Under the pieces are notes generated by a model that saw only the letters and a program-made list of their open reading frames with translations, did not search any database and was not told the DNA's origin. Shown here piece by piece: positions 26,901 through 41,200 of a stretch of DNA of 64,000 bases (position 1 is the stretch's first letter; each line of letters starts with the position of its first letter). The position numbers were made by a program, and so were the translations under genes. This DNA comes from Paratinospora sagittata (lineage: Eukaryota; Streptophyta; Magnoliopsida; Ranunculales; Menispermaceae). The stretch spans positions 10,935,729-10,999,728 of the forward strand of contig CM069600.1 of the NCBI GenBank assembly GCA_035771175.1, read 5' to 3'.

Positions 26901-29900
26901 ACTGAAACATAATACTCCCCAAAAAGCCTGTTAGTTACCTTCACCTTTCTGGAACCCCATGCAACAAGCAAACCGTTAGATGACCGGATCACAAGAAGAT
27001 AGGCCCATTCTTTGAAACGAGACTGCCATAAGGACCCCATTAGCATTCTATCCATACGCAATCTTTTGACCTCTTGAAGGATAATGAAATCAGGACAGAA
27101 CTTTCCAATTGACCTCTTGATCAGCCACACCTTATCCTTCGACCCACACCCTCGGATGTTCCATGTTAAGATCTTCATAGTGACCAACCACGCCCCACCC
27201 CACCACGCCGTATCAACAATAGCATTAATCTGTCGCCTGTCTGTCCAGGCCTTCATCGCCTAGATCAACAAGAGAAAGGGCCATTTTCTACAGAAAAACA
27301 ATCGCCTCATCCTTCGAAAACAAAAAGAAGAAATCCAAGACTACAGGAGAGAAATGGACTAAAAGTGGAATTGATTTGCCAATTACCATACCAAACTTGA
27401 TCCTTTTCCTAATAAAAGAAATCCCTTGGGACAAAAATACCATAGACATGCATTTGTGGCAAAAAAAACCCAATACTTTCGTAGAGGCTACAATGATATA
27501 TGAAAACTAGCTCTTATACCAAATTTATGAAGGACAAATAAAACTCTATTGATTTTGTGTAGTTTATGTCTAACCTAATTTAACTAAAGAAATAGCTATA
27601 AAGGGCAGATGTAGAAGAACCAAAGTAGAGTCAACAAAACTAACTTAACTGCTTGTATGGAGTTACATGCATAAAAAAACTCTAGTAATAATCACAATAA
27701 TTGATCAAAGGAGTCACAACTTTGATTTGTGTGGAATCATGCCACACTTTTGATTGGAGTAACATGAACCAAACACACAAGCATATGAGGCTATGCTTGG
27801 TTCGTGATTTAAATCTTAGGATAAAATCGAAAAAACAACTTGTTTATCATTTTCAGAAAAATAGTTTGTTTTTTGAGTAAAACTTGAAAAAAACTGTTTC
27901 TAAATTTGATGAACCAAGTGCCTATTCCTTGCTTTTTTTTCTTTTAATTTATAAAGTTATTGAGGTTGCATATACTTAAATATAAAGACTTCATTTCTCC
28001 AAAATTAGAAAGCTTTGGCTTCAGTTGGGGGCTTTTGACATGATTACCCTTTAAAAAAAAAAAAAATTCACAAATGTCATCCAAATACAAATAATGACCC
28101 ATTTGCCATATTTTACTGTGCATAGCACAGTCAGCGCGCCAAACAAGCGCCACGTAGGCGCGAAGGTGGCATTTCAAAAAGACGCCTTCCCTTGAATTTT
28201 TTTTTTTTAACTAAAGGGAAGGCGTCTTTTCAAAAGACGCCTTCCCTTTAAAAAAATTTTTTTGCACAAGAAGGGAAGGCGTTTTTTTTTAAGTAAAGGG
28301 ACGCCTTCCCTTTACTGAAAAAAAAAAAACTTTGAACTTCCCTAAACTGCCATTGAAGTGTCCAACATCCGCCATTGAAGTATCAAAGGGAGTAGCACAG
28401 AAAAAATGCAGGCTACAGTTTTTTAAACAAGAAGAAGGATGAAGGCCAGACGGAGGTTTAAAGGCGGTGAATTTGCGAGCAACGGGAATGCAGATGTAAT
28501 TGAAGGTGTTTAGAGTCACCTTGTTGCTAAATTGTTTATTTTCTTTCTTTTGGTCCTGGCATTCTTTTATTTGACTTCAACCACAAAGATGTACCCAGAC
28601 ATAGTGACCAAAGGAGTGGAACATGCAAGAGATTTATCTCTCAAGGAGGCAGAATAATTAAATCCAGTTTTCCAATTGTGAAGTTCTTGAATTATCAGAT
28701 TGGTGTTTTTTTATAAAGAAGTTATGTCTTCTCTCTTCTTCTCTTTTTTATTCCCTTTACGCCTTTCTTCTCCTCTTCCTTCTCCGCAGCCGGCGTCTCT
28801 CCCACTGTCGTTGTCGTTGCCTCAGGCACTTGCCGAGACACACGCACAGACGAAGATGATAGAAATCCTCTCATTCTTGAGCAGATTCGAAGAGGCCGAA
28901 GACGAAGCGCTCGATTTTCTACTCGAAGAGATCGAGAAGAAATCGCTCAAATCCTACATCCTCGACAAAGATTCAGTGCACCGCTCAATTTTTTTATTTT
29001 ATTTTATTTTTTTCTCCTGAAAGTTTTAAGAACTGGGTAGTTTTGATGTTGATATATTGGTTTGCATTTGCAGTTTTATTTACATCTTTTGCGTTTATTT
29101 TTTATATTTTTAAGGGAAGGCGTCTTCTGAAAAGACGCCTTCCCTTCACTTAAAAAAAAAAATGCAAAAGACGCCTTCCTTGAAATGCCACCTCCGTGCC
29201 CACGTGGCGCTTGTTTGGCGCGCTGACTGTGCTATGAACAGTAAAGTATGGCAAAAAGGTCATTATTTGTGTGTGGATGGCATTTGTGACATTATTTTTT
29301 TTTAGGGGTAATCATGTCAAAAGCCCCTTCAGTTGGTTCATGATTTAAATCTTGGGATACAACCAAAAAGAAAAAATATAAAACAATCTTTTATTGTTTT
29401 CATAGAACAAGTTCTTTTTTCTTTTAACTAAAATTTCAATTTTTTTTTTTTTAAATTTGACAAACCAAATGCTTATCCTTGTTTTTTTGTTTTTCGGATA
29501 AAGAAAAGTTCAAAGATTTAGAAACTCCCAAAGGAATGCACAAGAACTTAACTAAACTTTCTAATAGTTAAAGCAAACCTATCAAATGATGTCAAAATCA
29601 CTATTTTAGTAATATTCAACAATTTAAGTAAAGCTTTTGAATTGTGCAACTCAACTTAAGAAAGCCTTTCCCAACAACATGTGATTGGCTACATAAATCC
29701 CCTTATTCCTCTTCTCTATGAAGTGATAAGTAGATATTAGGGGTGAAGTCCAAGCTTCACGGGTGGGGTAAAGAGATCATGGGGTGGGAGACGTTGAGGA
29801 GAAAGCAACTTGAGGGGCTTGTTCTGGAGCTTGACAAAAAAGAAGGGGGTTCTGAGTGGAATGAGGTATTGGCCCGTGATCGAGCGATTGCTAAAGCTGA

Positions 29901-32900
29901 ATTGTGGAGACTGTTTGTGAATGAAGACAAGGCCGCCATGATCAAATCCAGGTTTCAGTGGTTTAAAGATGGTGATGCTAACTCCGAATTCTTCCACAAA
30001 ATCATGTGTGTGAGAAGGGCTATTAACACTATCTCTAGATTGGAGCGAGATGATGGGTCTTTACTAGAAGGGGAAGATGAGATTGTGGCAGAAATACTTG
30101 ATCATTTTCGGGGTGTTTTTTCTAGAGGTGGTGATCGTGTTTGGGTGGTGGATGGACTTGATTGGTGCCCAATCAGATCGATGGATAGTAAAGAACTTGA
30201 AGTGCCTTTTGCTATGGAGGAGGTAAAACAAGCTGTGTTTGAATCTGAGGGGGCTAAGGCTCCTGGACCAGATGGTATCACCATGTGTTTTTTCCAAAAC
30301 TGTTCGGACATCATTAAGGATGATCTTATGAAGGTGTTGGTGGAGTTCTTTCATGACGGGATCATCAATGGAAGCACCAATGAAACATATATTTGTCTCA
30401 TCCCTAAAAAGACTGTTTCTAGGAAGGTTGCAGATTTTAGGCCTATTAGCCTCACCACATGTTTGTATAAGATCATTGCTAAGGTTTTGACGAATAGGTT
30501 GAAGGGTGTTTTGCATGATACAATTTCTGGGAATCAAATGGTTTTTGTCTAGGGACGCCAAATTGTAAATGTTGTGCTAGTTGCTAATGAGCTGGTGGAG
30601 GACTACATATCTACAAAGAAGAAGGGGATTGTTTTCAAGCTTGATTTTGCTAAAGCATATGACATGATCAATTGGGATTTCCTGGATTATGTTCTGAAAA
30701 TGAAGGGGTTTGGTCGAAGGTGGAGGAAATGGATTCTGGGATGCCTTCGCTCTGTATCCTACTCGGTATTTGTCAACAGGCGTCCTCAAGGCAAGATTGT
30801 TGGGGAAAGGGGCAGGGTGACCCTTTTTCCCCTTTTTTGTTTACATTGGTGGCAGATGTGTTGGGAAGAATGCTAGATAGGGCCAGAGAGGCTGGCTTGG
30901 TTGCAGGTTTAAGGGTTGGGCGTGAGAATGTGAAGGTTACCCATCTTCAATTCGCAGATGATACTTTGATTTTCTTGGATGGTAATGAAAGCTGCCTTCG
31001 AAATGCGTCGATGGTTGTTGAAAGTTTTTGTTGGTTATCAGGTATGGTTATCAACATGGCTAAGAGCCAAAGAGCGGGCGTTAATGTTTGTCATAGGTGG
31101 TTGGGGGATATGGCCAAACTAATTGGGTGCTCTACGTGTTGTTGGCCAATGAAATATTTGAGTATGCCACTGGGTGGAAATCCTTCTAAGTTGGATTTCT
31201 GGGATCCAGTAATTTCTAAGGTAGCTAGAAGATTAGATGGGTGGAAGAGGTGTTTCTTACCTAAGGGAGGCAGACTAACTTTGACTAAGTCTATTATGGA
31301 TGCACTTCCTACATATTATTTGTCAGTTTTTTGGGTTCCAACGAAGGTGGCGGGTCGGCTAGAGACTTTTAATGAGGGATTTTTTATGGGAGAATGATGA
31401 TACAGAGCATGGGTCTCACCTTGGGGTGTGGAGTATTGTTCAAAGGAAGATCGAGTAAGGGGGACTGGGTATTGGTAATATTGCACCCGAAATAAGGCGC
31501 TTGTTGGTAAATGGTTATGGCGGTTTCCACGGGAGATGGATCAATTATGGGGGAAGGTCATTAGTAGCAGGCATGGGCTTCGGGATAACCAAAGGGATGC
31601 TAGAATTGCCAACAAAGCCAGAATCCCTTGGAAATTCATTTCTTCAGTGTATCCCATTTTTTCTCCCTTGGTTAGGCTTAAACTTGGAAAGGAGGATTCA
31701 ATCCAATTCTGGGAGGACTTATGGTGCGGGAATGATACCTTCCAAACACTCTTTCCTAATCTCTACCGCCGCTCTTCCTTTCATAATAAACCTGTCATAG
31801 ATTTTGTAAGAAACCTGACATAATCCACCTTGTCTTGGGACTTTCATTCGGGTAGGTATATCTCCCCCAGGGAGGAGGGTGATGTTCTGTCTCTTGTAGG
31901 ATTGTTAGAGGGTTGTCACCTTCCGGGGATAGTGATAGAATTTCTTGGCCATGGGATCCCTCTGGGCTGTTTACCACCAAATCCTTCCATTCATCCATAC
32001 TCAACGTGTCTCTTGTTCCCCCTTTCCCTAACCACAACTTTATTTGGAAAGCTCAAGTGCCATCAAAGGTTAAGTTTTTGGGGTGGGTAGCTTCTCATGG
32101 GAAGATGAACACAGAGGATAAATTGCAAAAATACATGTGCTTATCTCCATACTAGTGTTACCTTTGTAGACAAGAATCAGAGTCAGTGCGACACATATGT
32201 TGGAGATGCCCTTTCGCTAATGAGGTTCGGAGTAGATGGCGGATCCACTTAACGATGAGGTCGTTGAGGATGGCATAGTCATTTTCCCCTTCATGGACAG
32301 TGTTCATTCATCATGGAGACCATTTGAAGGTGGTATGTATGGCTATTTTGTGGTCCTTATGGAAGGAGCGAAACAAACGGATGTTTCATGATGAGTTCTT
32401 GTTGGCCGCTAGAGTGTGGGAGTCTTCTCACCTCTTTGCTTCCTTTTGGGTTGCAAATAGCAATTTATCAAAAGGTTTTGGTTTGGGCGATTGGCTTTGG
32501 GAATGGGATAATTTAGTTTCTATCTAGGGGTTTTGTCAGAATTGTATGTGTTAATAGGCCACTCTTTGAAACAAGCTCATTTACATGTCCAAAACAACCT
32601 TAATTAGTTCTCTTCTTTTGTCTCCAATTGGGGCTACTCTTACCGTTTCTTGAATATGTTCATTTTTAATTTTATCTTTCAGTGTCTAACCATATATCCA
32701 TCTCAACATTTACATTTCCATTACACTTAGTTTTTTAGCACTTTTTTTATTGCCCAACATTTTGTTCTATAAATGCACGGTTTGGCTAATAACAGTCTTA
32801 TAAAACTTTCCTTTTTAACTTTTATGGGATGTGTCAAACATATAATATTCTAAAAGCACTTCACCACTTAACCCATTTTGTTTTAACTCTATGGTTCACA

Positions 32901-35253
32901 TCCTCTCCTATTTCTCCCTCTTTACCAAATATTAATCCTAAGTATATAAAGTTTTCACTCCTTGGTAATTATCAATCTTCACCATCTCTTTATCTATATT
33001 TCCACTTCAACTAAGATTACATTTAATGTATTTAGTTTTACTCCTACTATTTGGTTGGATTTTGGCCTAGAGAGAAATAAGAGGAGAGGTTGGTACCTAC
33101 TAACCGCTCCACCCTTGGGAGATGATCAATCCAACCCTTACCCAGCCTGCAATGCAGATGAGCTGGAGACACATCGTAGAGCTACGGGAACATTGAGAAC
33201 CACACTTGGTATGCCCGGCACAACTAGTCAAAGAGCTCGGGATACGCGAGGCACCTCGCTTGGTACATCCTTTAACATTGATAGCTACCCATGCCAACAC
33301 CTGACAACCACTACATGCCATCATTACAACGTCCATACTTCCCCTCACACCATTGTTACAGCGACCATGCTGCCCTTCTAGTTAGTATGACAATGTGCAT
33401 ACCGCACCATACTAGTCATCATTGCACTAGGGACTCAAGGAGCATGTGAGGTTAGCTAGGAGCAGTTGTACCATGAGAAAAGCAATTAGTGCATGCCAAG
33501 GAGCAAATAGCCCAAGTTAGGCAGTAGGTGACCAACCTCCTACTCATGGAATGAAAAATCGACATAATTCTCCAATTTTTCAGGGAATTTTATCAATCAT
33601 TGAATTAGGAATTACATGAAATCAAATTGTTACAAAAATTCCGTTGAAGTTAAGCAAAATATTGACATAATTTGCAAAACTCAAAAATCTATTAGTATTT
33701 CTTAATTTTCTTAATTCCAAAAGAATAGATGTGTATGAGATTTAGAGATTTAGAGATTTGAGTAAAATTTCATGTCATTGATGGAGACTAAAGAATCACT
33801 AAGAAGCAAAATAAGACTTAAAAAACTCCAATTTAAAACATAAATGAGCACGTGATTTGCGAACTATGCATAATTAATCCTTATATCTCCTATATATGCT
33901 AATTATAAAAGTCATAAAATAGCTCGTTACTCATGCAATGTGAATCAAGTAATAAAGAGATTATAATCTTAATTTAAACCATTATATTTCATAATTTAAT
34001 GAGTTTTAATTATATAATTGTTTGTTTCAACACATCTGAAAGAAGAAGTAATCTTTACAACATTAAAATGAAATTCTTTATATTTCTCTACAACGTTGAA
34101 TTTTTACAAAAAAAATTCCATGTTGAATTGGACTTCCCCTAATTAATTCAGAATTTTAAGAGATTGAATTTTAGGGTGAATTCCAATTTTTAATCCTTGC
34201 TCCTATAAATACTCCAACCACGCCCTCCAGAGGGATCTTTTAACACCTTCAACAATCTCACATTGTAAGCTATCTTCAACTCTCCACACTTATGATTGAC
34301 ACTAATCCCTTTTAATCTCTTTTGGCTTAAGCATCGAAGGGTCTTTCTCTAGCACTACACAGGTGTCTACTAAGGGCTTGAAAGTGTTTACCGTCTTGAC
34401 AAAGTTCCCTCACTAGGTCAGTACCAAGCACCACAAAGTTCCCTCACTTGTTTGTTGCACTAGACAACTCCTGCCTCTCCTTTCGTGCCCTACAATCAAG
34501 CTAAACAAAAATCTATGCTCCAATTGACCCTCTACCAAAGTCGACTAGCACACCAACTAATCTTGACTCCTAGATTCCAAAGTCTCTCTTTAAACCTCTG
34601 GTTTAGCATTTACTCCTAATTTAGTTTCATGAATTAGCACAAAGCTCCTGAATAACTATGAAAAGAAGATTCAAAACTTGTAAGAAGATAGTTTATTTAA
34701 AAAAAAATTCTTTCCGTGATGTCGATATGCTCGTTTAATTAATTATTTTTTACAAGTTATGTAATTCTCTTTATCAATGTACAAGTAATATGCATTTGTG
34801 TATAATTTGATTTTGTTTATAAATTCAATTAAAACAAAATCCTAAATCTTCATCATTGTTGTTCGATCATGAGCTTATGTAGGGGTGTTAAAATGTTGGG
34901 CCAGGTCGATTTTCTCCTCAAAATGGGTCCGACCCGACAACTTCGGATGATGAAAAAATACGTGAAACTGACCCAAATTTTTAAAAATATTATCATACTT
35001 GATTGACCCGATTGGTAATCGGGTAGGTGAGAGCACCAAGATTAACCTAGTTAACCTAAACATTTGTAACTTGACCTTAACCTATCACAAATGTTTGTGA
35101 AATTGCGGCTTTAAAATTAAACATTTAAAACTCTTATTTTAAAAGCTTTTCTACTACAGGGACTCTAAGGGAAAGAGGTCCTGAGTCACTTAAAGGCGAA
35201 AGCCTTGGAATGAAAGGTGAAGAGAAAAGTGGGAGGAGGATAGGCATACGGTA

Positions 35254-35290
<37 letters not shown>

Positions 35291-38200
35291 CTTGCTCACT
35301 TGCTCCATATTGTGGACAAGAGGAAATCCAAAAGTTTCAAGTGTTTATTGTTATCATTTATTATTTATGTATAATATATGAATTTATTATTTATTTATGT
35401 ATATACATATGTTGGGTGGATTTCGGGTTTATAATCTAAAACCCAACATTCCGGGTGAGGGTTTGTAATAATCCAATGACCCGAGAAGTAGGGTAGAGAC
35501 CCGCTTGAACCTAATCGGTTCAGATTAGATCGGTCAGGTTTTTTGGGTCATCAGCTTTCAATTTCAGCCTAAGCTTTTGTACTTATCATTTCAGTCCTTG
35601 TCCAACTTTGAGATCTTATGTGGATTTAATGTAAGATTTTGGCTTTTTTAATATATAGTAAAGATTAGTTATAAAAATAAAATGGATGTAGAACAATGGT
35701 GAATATAAAAGTTATCAAGTTCTTTGGCTCTCCAATGGTAGTGCTTCTTTTTTACTCAGGTGAAAAAAACAAGATGGAGTTTATGAATCCTTGAGGTCTT
35801 AGTCTTGTTTCGCAATCTTAGGGTGTCAATATTACAGTTTTATGGGGTGAATCTTGAGTCAAACTCGACGTTAAGAGCCAAAGATACTGAAGTCTTAGTA
35901 ATCTTGAATTAAGAACAAAAAAAGATCTCAAAAGAGTTGAACCAAGAAGATAAAATGTGTCAAACTTCAAAATTCATGATTGAGGTTTTCTTTCATTGAA
36001 TTGACAATCATATTCAAATTCAAACTCTACAACATGTTACTCTACGAGATAAAACTCAGTTAAACTTTTAGATGAGGTTTTTTTCGCAATGAAGGAATTA
36101 TAGAGATCCACACAACAATGTCAGAAACAACAAGACTTCATTCATGGATGCATAGGGAAAAGATGCACTAATTCAAATTTTCTTATATGTATATATGTGT
36201 ATGTGTGTGTGTGCTTTTATTTTTTAGGGGCTAGTGAAGTGTATAAATCTTCTAAAAAATGGTAGAGCATTGATTAGCAGCCAAGCTTAGTGAAAATCAT
36301 TTGTCAATTATTTTGACACTATCCAAATTTAATATAAGGAATAACACAAAGATAACAAGAGAATTCATTGGACATCTTTACCCCCATTATCTGAGCAAAC
36401 GATTTTGATTGGTTTTCAAACTGAGTTTTACACATATTGTGAAAACTCTCCAACACCAAGAGAACTTCACTTTACATTTTTAATATAGATACTCCATTAC
36501 CATGAGAAAACAAAAATATGTAACAAAGTAGTGAATGTTTGGATGATTCAAAACCATGATATAAAAATTCTCAAACACCAAGAGAACTTCTCTTTACATT
36601 TTTAATATATATACTCCATTATCATGAGAAAACAAAAAATATGAAACAAAGTAGTGAATGTTTGGATGATTCAAAACCATGATATATTGATGTTCACTTT
36701 AAAGTCTAGGAAACAAACTCCTCATATGATGCAAATACGGGAGTCATTTTGAGCCAAAAAGGTTATGCTTAGGGATATTTATAAAGGGCAACCAAATTTA
36801 TATGGAGCCAAAGTAGTAATGGGCACTCTAGCAACTTCATGGACGCTATCATGGATTATGTTTTTCTCTTAGCTACAAGACTTTTTATGTGTTAAATTTG
36901 GCTTCATAATATATTAATTTTACCACATCGAAGTTGTTCTTTTTCCAATTCTTTAGTAGATACGTGCTAGGGTTTGAACGCACCCCAAATCCTGGAAAAC
37001 ATTTGTCAAGCCATTGAGCCAAGCATTTGAACTCCCACAACGTTGTCATAGTTGATGTAAACTTAGGTGGTTGAGGGGCTTGTGCCATATGGCCCATATG
37101 AATATGTCTCATGAGGAGTAATTTTTTCTTTTCGGATTTTATCACATAAAGTAGAAGTGGACCCTGTCAAGCTTTTCTCCTTAGATTCACAATGTATGTT
37201 ATAGAAACTACAAAAAGACATAGATGCTGACCAAGATGGAGAGACAGATTATCAACTATCATTCTTTCCTTAGGTGCTGGTTTGTTCATCATTAAATGAT
37301 TAGAGATCTAACCTTCCTGTGAATACATGTTCCCTCAAACCAATAATTGTTGGAGATTTCTTCCCTTGGCGTGGAGTAAATTCTTGCAAAACATTTCTAA
37401 TTTTCAGCGCTTCTTCCATGTAATTGTCCTGCAAAGGAAAATATATGGTAAACATCTTGCAATCCTTAATGAAGTCTTAAACAAAAGATCATACCTGGTT
37501 CATATCAATTGTCTGTAAAACCTCACCACGTGTGAAAATAATAGCATGATTCTGATTCTCAGGTTTTCCTTCCCCAATATTGGGTGGACCAGGAAGCTTT
37601 ATGCGATATATTTCCTATACAAGTAAATGTTTCATTGATCACAATGATTGTCATTGTCAACCATGCCTAGTCAAGAATACAATTAATAGACCTGAGCTTC
37701 AATTACAGGTGTCATTTATGCATTATGATTTGTGGAGAATTGTTGAAGGAAGGGTTTGACCTAGAAAAAGCCTACAATATGTTACCTCAAGAGATCATTG
37801 GGTGGACTTCAAGAAAAATGGTCCGCAGTAGGCAATTAATTAAATTTATGGTTATGTTGATAGAATGATAATTAGTATTAGGTTGAATGAGGGAGATAAG
37901 CAAGTTCGCAAATTGGGAGAGATTATCACTTAAGATTTATAATCATAGAAGGCCAACTTCCTTGTTTTAATGGACATGTAAATTGTTTACTGGTACAACA
38001 ATCTGTTGTTGGTACAAGGTTTGGTTGGAATTTTGCATATGAGCTTTGCAATGTCCAAATTCAAATGTTTTCATGGTTTTAACTTTTTCAATAAACTGAT
38101 TTTTGTGTCACTTTGAAAAAAGTCTTGAAACTTGAAGAGTTTCTTTAGTATAGTTCCTTAGAAACAACTATTTCATTTGGTACAGACTTGCGAAGAAAAC

Positions 38201-41200
38201 TAGCAAACTAAGAGAAACCAAGAAAAACTTCTATTGTAGGAAGGACTGAAACATTGGGTGCGTGAATCCAATGAGCTTTAAAGAAAAACGAGTATCCTCT
38301 ATAACTTCTAATTGTAGTATACATCTACTTAGCTCAATGAAGCCTTTCTATGACTACATGGGATTGACTATATGAATCTGCTTCCTCTACTCTGCTCTAT
38401 CAATGTTCGTATGAACATTGAGTATCATACAATGACAATTTTTGAAGACTCCATCACAAATTACATGTATCTCTTGCATACAGTTTTAGTTTTATCTATA
38501 GTCGGTGCCATAGAAAAAAACATGGAAAACACAATAATTACGTTTATCCATAAGAAAACAAAAGGTTGTATAGTTACTGTATTACCATGTAATTGAGGAA
38601 GTGGATTAGAAGAAACAGATCTACGTAGCCATCCCATGTAGTTGGTAAAAAGGCTTTGTTGAGTTGATTTGTATAATCATTATTCCTTCAACAATTATAG
38701 ACAAATAAGCTATATTTTTTACATTACCTGGTCTAGATGGTTAATGGCTTTGACTAGTATAGAAGAGTAAACTTTGTGATTCTTTTCTGCACCAATAAGT
38801 TCTTTTTCCTCTACATATGCAAGTCGTAGAGAAGGGTACCTTAATGAAATGAAAAACTACAATCATCAAATGTGCAAAGCTTGCCTTACAAATCAGAATG
38901 TTACATTTGTACAAGTTTTTGAAAGAATACCGCATCATCAAGTCAATTATATCTTGTGCTTGAGAGTCTCCTAAAGACTTTTGTGCTCCAAATCTTTGAC
39001 AAGAGATGATATGAGTGAATTTCATGTTTGCTAGTGCATCAAGTTGTGCAGATACAGAGCGCCGACTATTTCTCCTATCATGTCCTTTTTCAATGATCTC
39101 ATAGTCTTCAAGGACTTCTGGCAAAACAAGCTACCAACATTAACATCGAAAGGGAGAATCCTCGTGAAGGTAAGAGAAATTAATCAAGAAAAATAGGTTT
39201 CTATTGCAGTAGGCGTCAAAACTGCTCTCTTTCAAGGTTTGAAAAATAGAAACAATTCACTGAAGTTTAGGTGATTTTTTTCATTTCCAACTTGGTGAAT
39301 TAAAGAATGAAATAATTTAAGAAAAAATGCAAAAATTCAACATAATTCAATAAATACGACAAAACTCGATGAAAGTCTGATTTTCTCAATTAGAAAATGC
39401 AAAATTTGAAAAATATTGTCAACAAAGAACCCTTCGAGTTTTATTTCATCAATCAACATACCGAGATTAAAAGAACAAAATAAAAACAATATTCTAATAA
39501 TGAGCTAGCAAATTATGTAATTTAATTGAGTATGCCAACTATGGAAAAAAGAAGAATGAAAACTATATTTATGAATATACAAGTATATTGAAGCAAAAAA
39601 TATATATAAAAAAAAGAAGAGAAAAACTTGAAAAAGCAGCAACAAGTTCCGAATGCCTTCATTCCGAATTAAAAACTCACATAACAAGGAAAAAACCAAT
39701 ACAATTCAATAATAGGCTGACTAATGAAGCAAAGTAGAAAGCCAACCTATCAAATTATTTAGTTTAAAAGCAAGCCACTACAAAACTAAATCAAAACACT
39801 AAAAATGATCAAGACCAAATGCCACCATTTTAAATTTCATCAACCCACTTAATAAGATCAATTTTGTTAGGTCATTTAGCAATGTTTATGTATTAAAATT
39901 TTCTGCTTATATAATTATATTTGTTTTTAGTATATATTTCAATAAATATGGACGTATCTGTATCTATGCAAAAAATTTCTGAACTTCTATGATGTGGTGA
40001 ATTTTCACAAAAATTCTTTACATCAAATTAAACTTCTCTGAATTAATTACAATTTTTAAGTGATTGAAGTCCAGGGTGAAATTAAATTTTCGATCTTTGC
40101 TCTCTTTTAGAAGAAAGGTAATGGAAACAATAGTGTTGAGGCAGGGTCTTGTGGTGGGTACACTTCTGGTGCATGTTTTGTTTTTTTGTCATTGTTTCTG
40201 TTTTTGCTGCCTTTTCAATATATTTCCTTTGTTTCTTCTCAAAAAAAAAAAAAAAAAAAAACCTAAAAAACAGGCTATTTGCACATTCTTAAAAACCCAT
40301 AATGAAATTTACCTTTATCTTTGGCCATATCAAAAAGAGCTTGCAATTTTAAGGCTTCTCTGTAGTACATCATTCCTCTCACTGTTATAATCATAAAGGA
40401 AAAATGAGGGTCGACATAAAAAGAAGACAAACAAATCTGACCATTTAAGATTGCAACTTGGATTTTTCCAAATAACTGATGTTGTTTTAATTTAAATTAC
40501 CTGTTCTGCCAAGTGTTTGCCCACGAAAAGATGCCCAATTTCGAATCTCCTCTTCTTTTCCTTTTACTTTTAAGTCATCCCAATGTTCACAGTCCATGCG
40601 CTCCAAAAAGTTTTTCCACTCATCTAAAGCAAAAAAGTACTGGTAAGAATACCCACCATTAAATATAAATTGATACTGGGAATGGCACCATGTCTTTGGT
40701 CCAAACAAAGAAATCTTATCGAAAATAACCTGGATATATCTTTTGCATGTAAAATATTATGGAAACCCCCTCATGGTTTGCATGTAGCTCCTTCGTTGAA
40801 AATTTTACTTCTTCTTCATAATGTGGAGTCAAAATACTGAAAACAAAGACAAAAAACTATATGATAAGAAAGGATTAATTGCCCTGATAAGTATCAATTA
40901 GTTAAACGAGGAAGTGCTCAATAAAAGTACTTAGATATTGGAATATGCACAAGCATACTAGTGCATATTACACCCTCAGTAGTTCATTAACTCAGTTGTT
41001 AACATAGATGGCTTAGTTTTTTCCATACAATAGTGCAACCAAAAAACAAAAAAAAACTGTACCAAAATTTCAGGGTATAAAAAAAATTAAAGAAATATTG
41101 ATTTGTCAAGATGAAAGTTATTTGGCAAGGGCATGACAAACAATATCGAGGAAAGAAGAAATGAGAGTCAAAAATTGCAAAGTTGACACAGCCGCAGGGG

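Larger units (their letters stand above)
28028..29327. mobile_element. MULE-A: non-autonomous Mutator-like element with palindrome arrays
   Basis: This 1300-bp element is flanked by TTCAGTTG direct repeats (28020-28027, 29328-29335). Its long terminal inverted repeats (about 150 bp) start GGGGCTTTTGACATGATTACC and include GACCCATTTGCCAT, CAGTCAGCGCGCCAAACAAG and CGCCACGT. Next to both TIRs are palindromes built on GGAAGGCGTCTTTTC. The interior (28320-29100) has a GC-richer, exon-like patch but no transposase. The long TIRs favour the Mutator superfamily. An 8-bp duplication would also suit hAT, and 9-10 bp is possible if terminal G/C bases are counted differently. Confidence 0.75.
20948..37312 (-). 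other. 16.4 kb TE-filled intron of the CALS8-like gene
   Basis: It is bounded by the donor AG/GTTAG at 37311-37312 and the acceptor CAG ending at 20948. The split serine codon (AG + T) restores TGSVSSLAW. It contains RTE LINE ends, L1 pieces, MULE-A, a MITE-like pair, gypsy-LTR-like DNA and tandem duplications, annotated separately. Stretches with nothing recognised are about 20948-21350, 23170-23460, 27480-27795, 33080-33540 and 35600-36440. Confidence 0.85.

Noticed and set aside
33060..33381. 139-aa ORF with GC-richer codons as a gene
   Set aside because: It has no recognisable domain or splice context and lies in repeat-filled intron DNA next to an RTE remnant.
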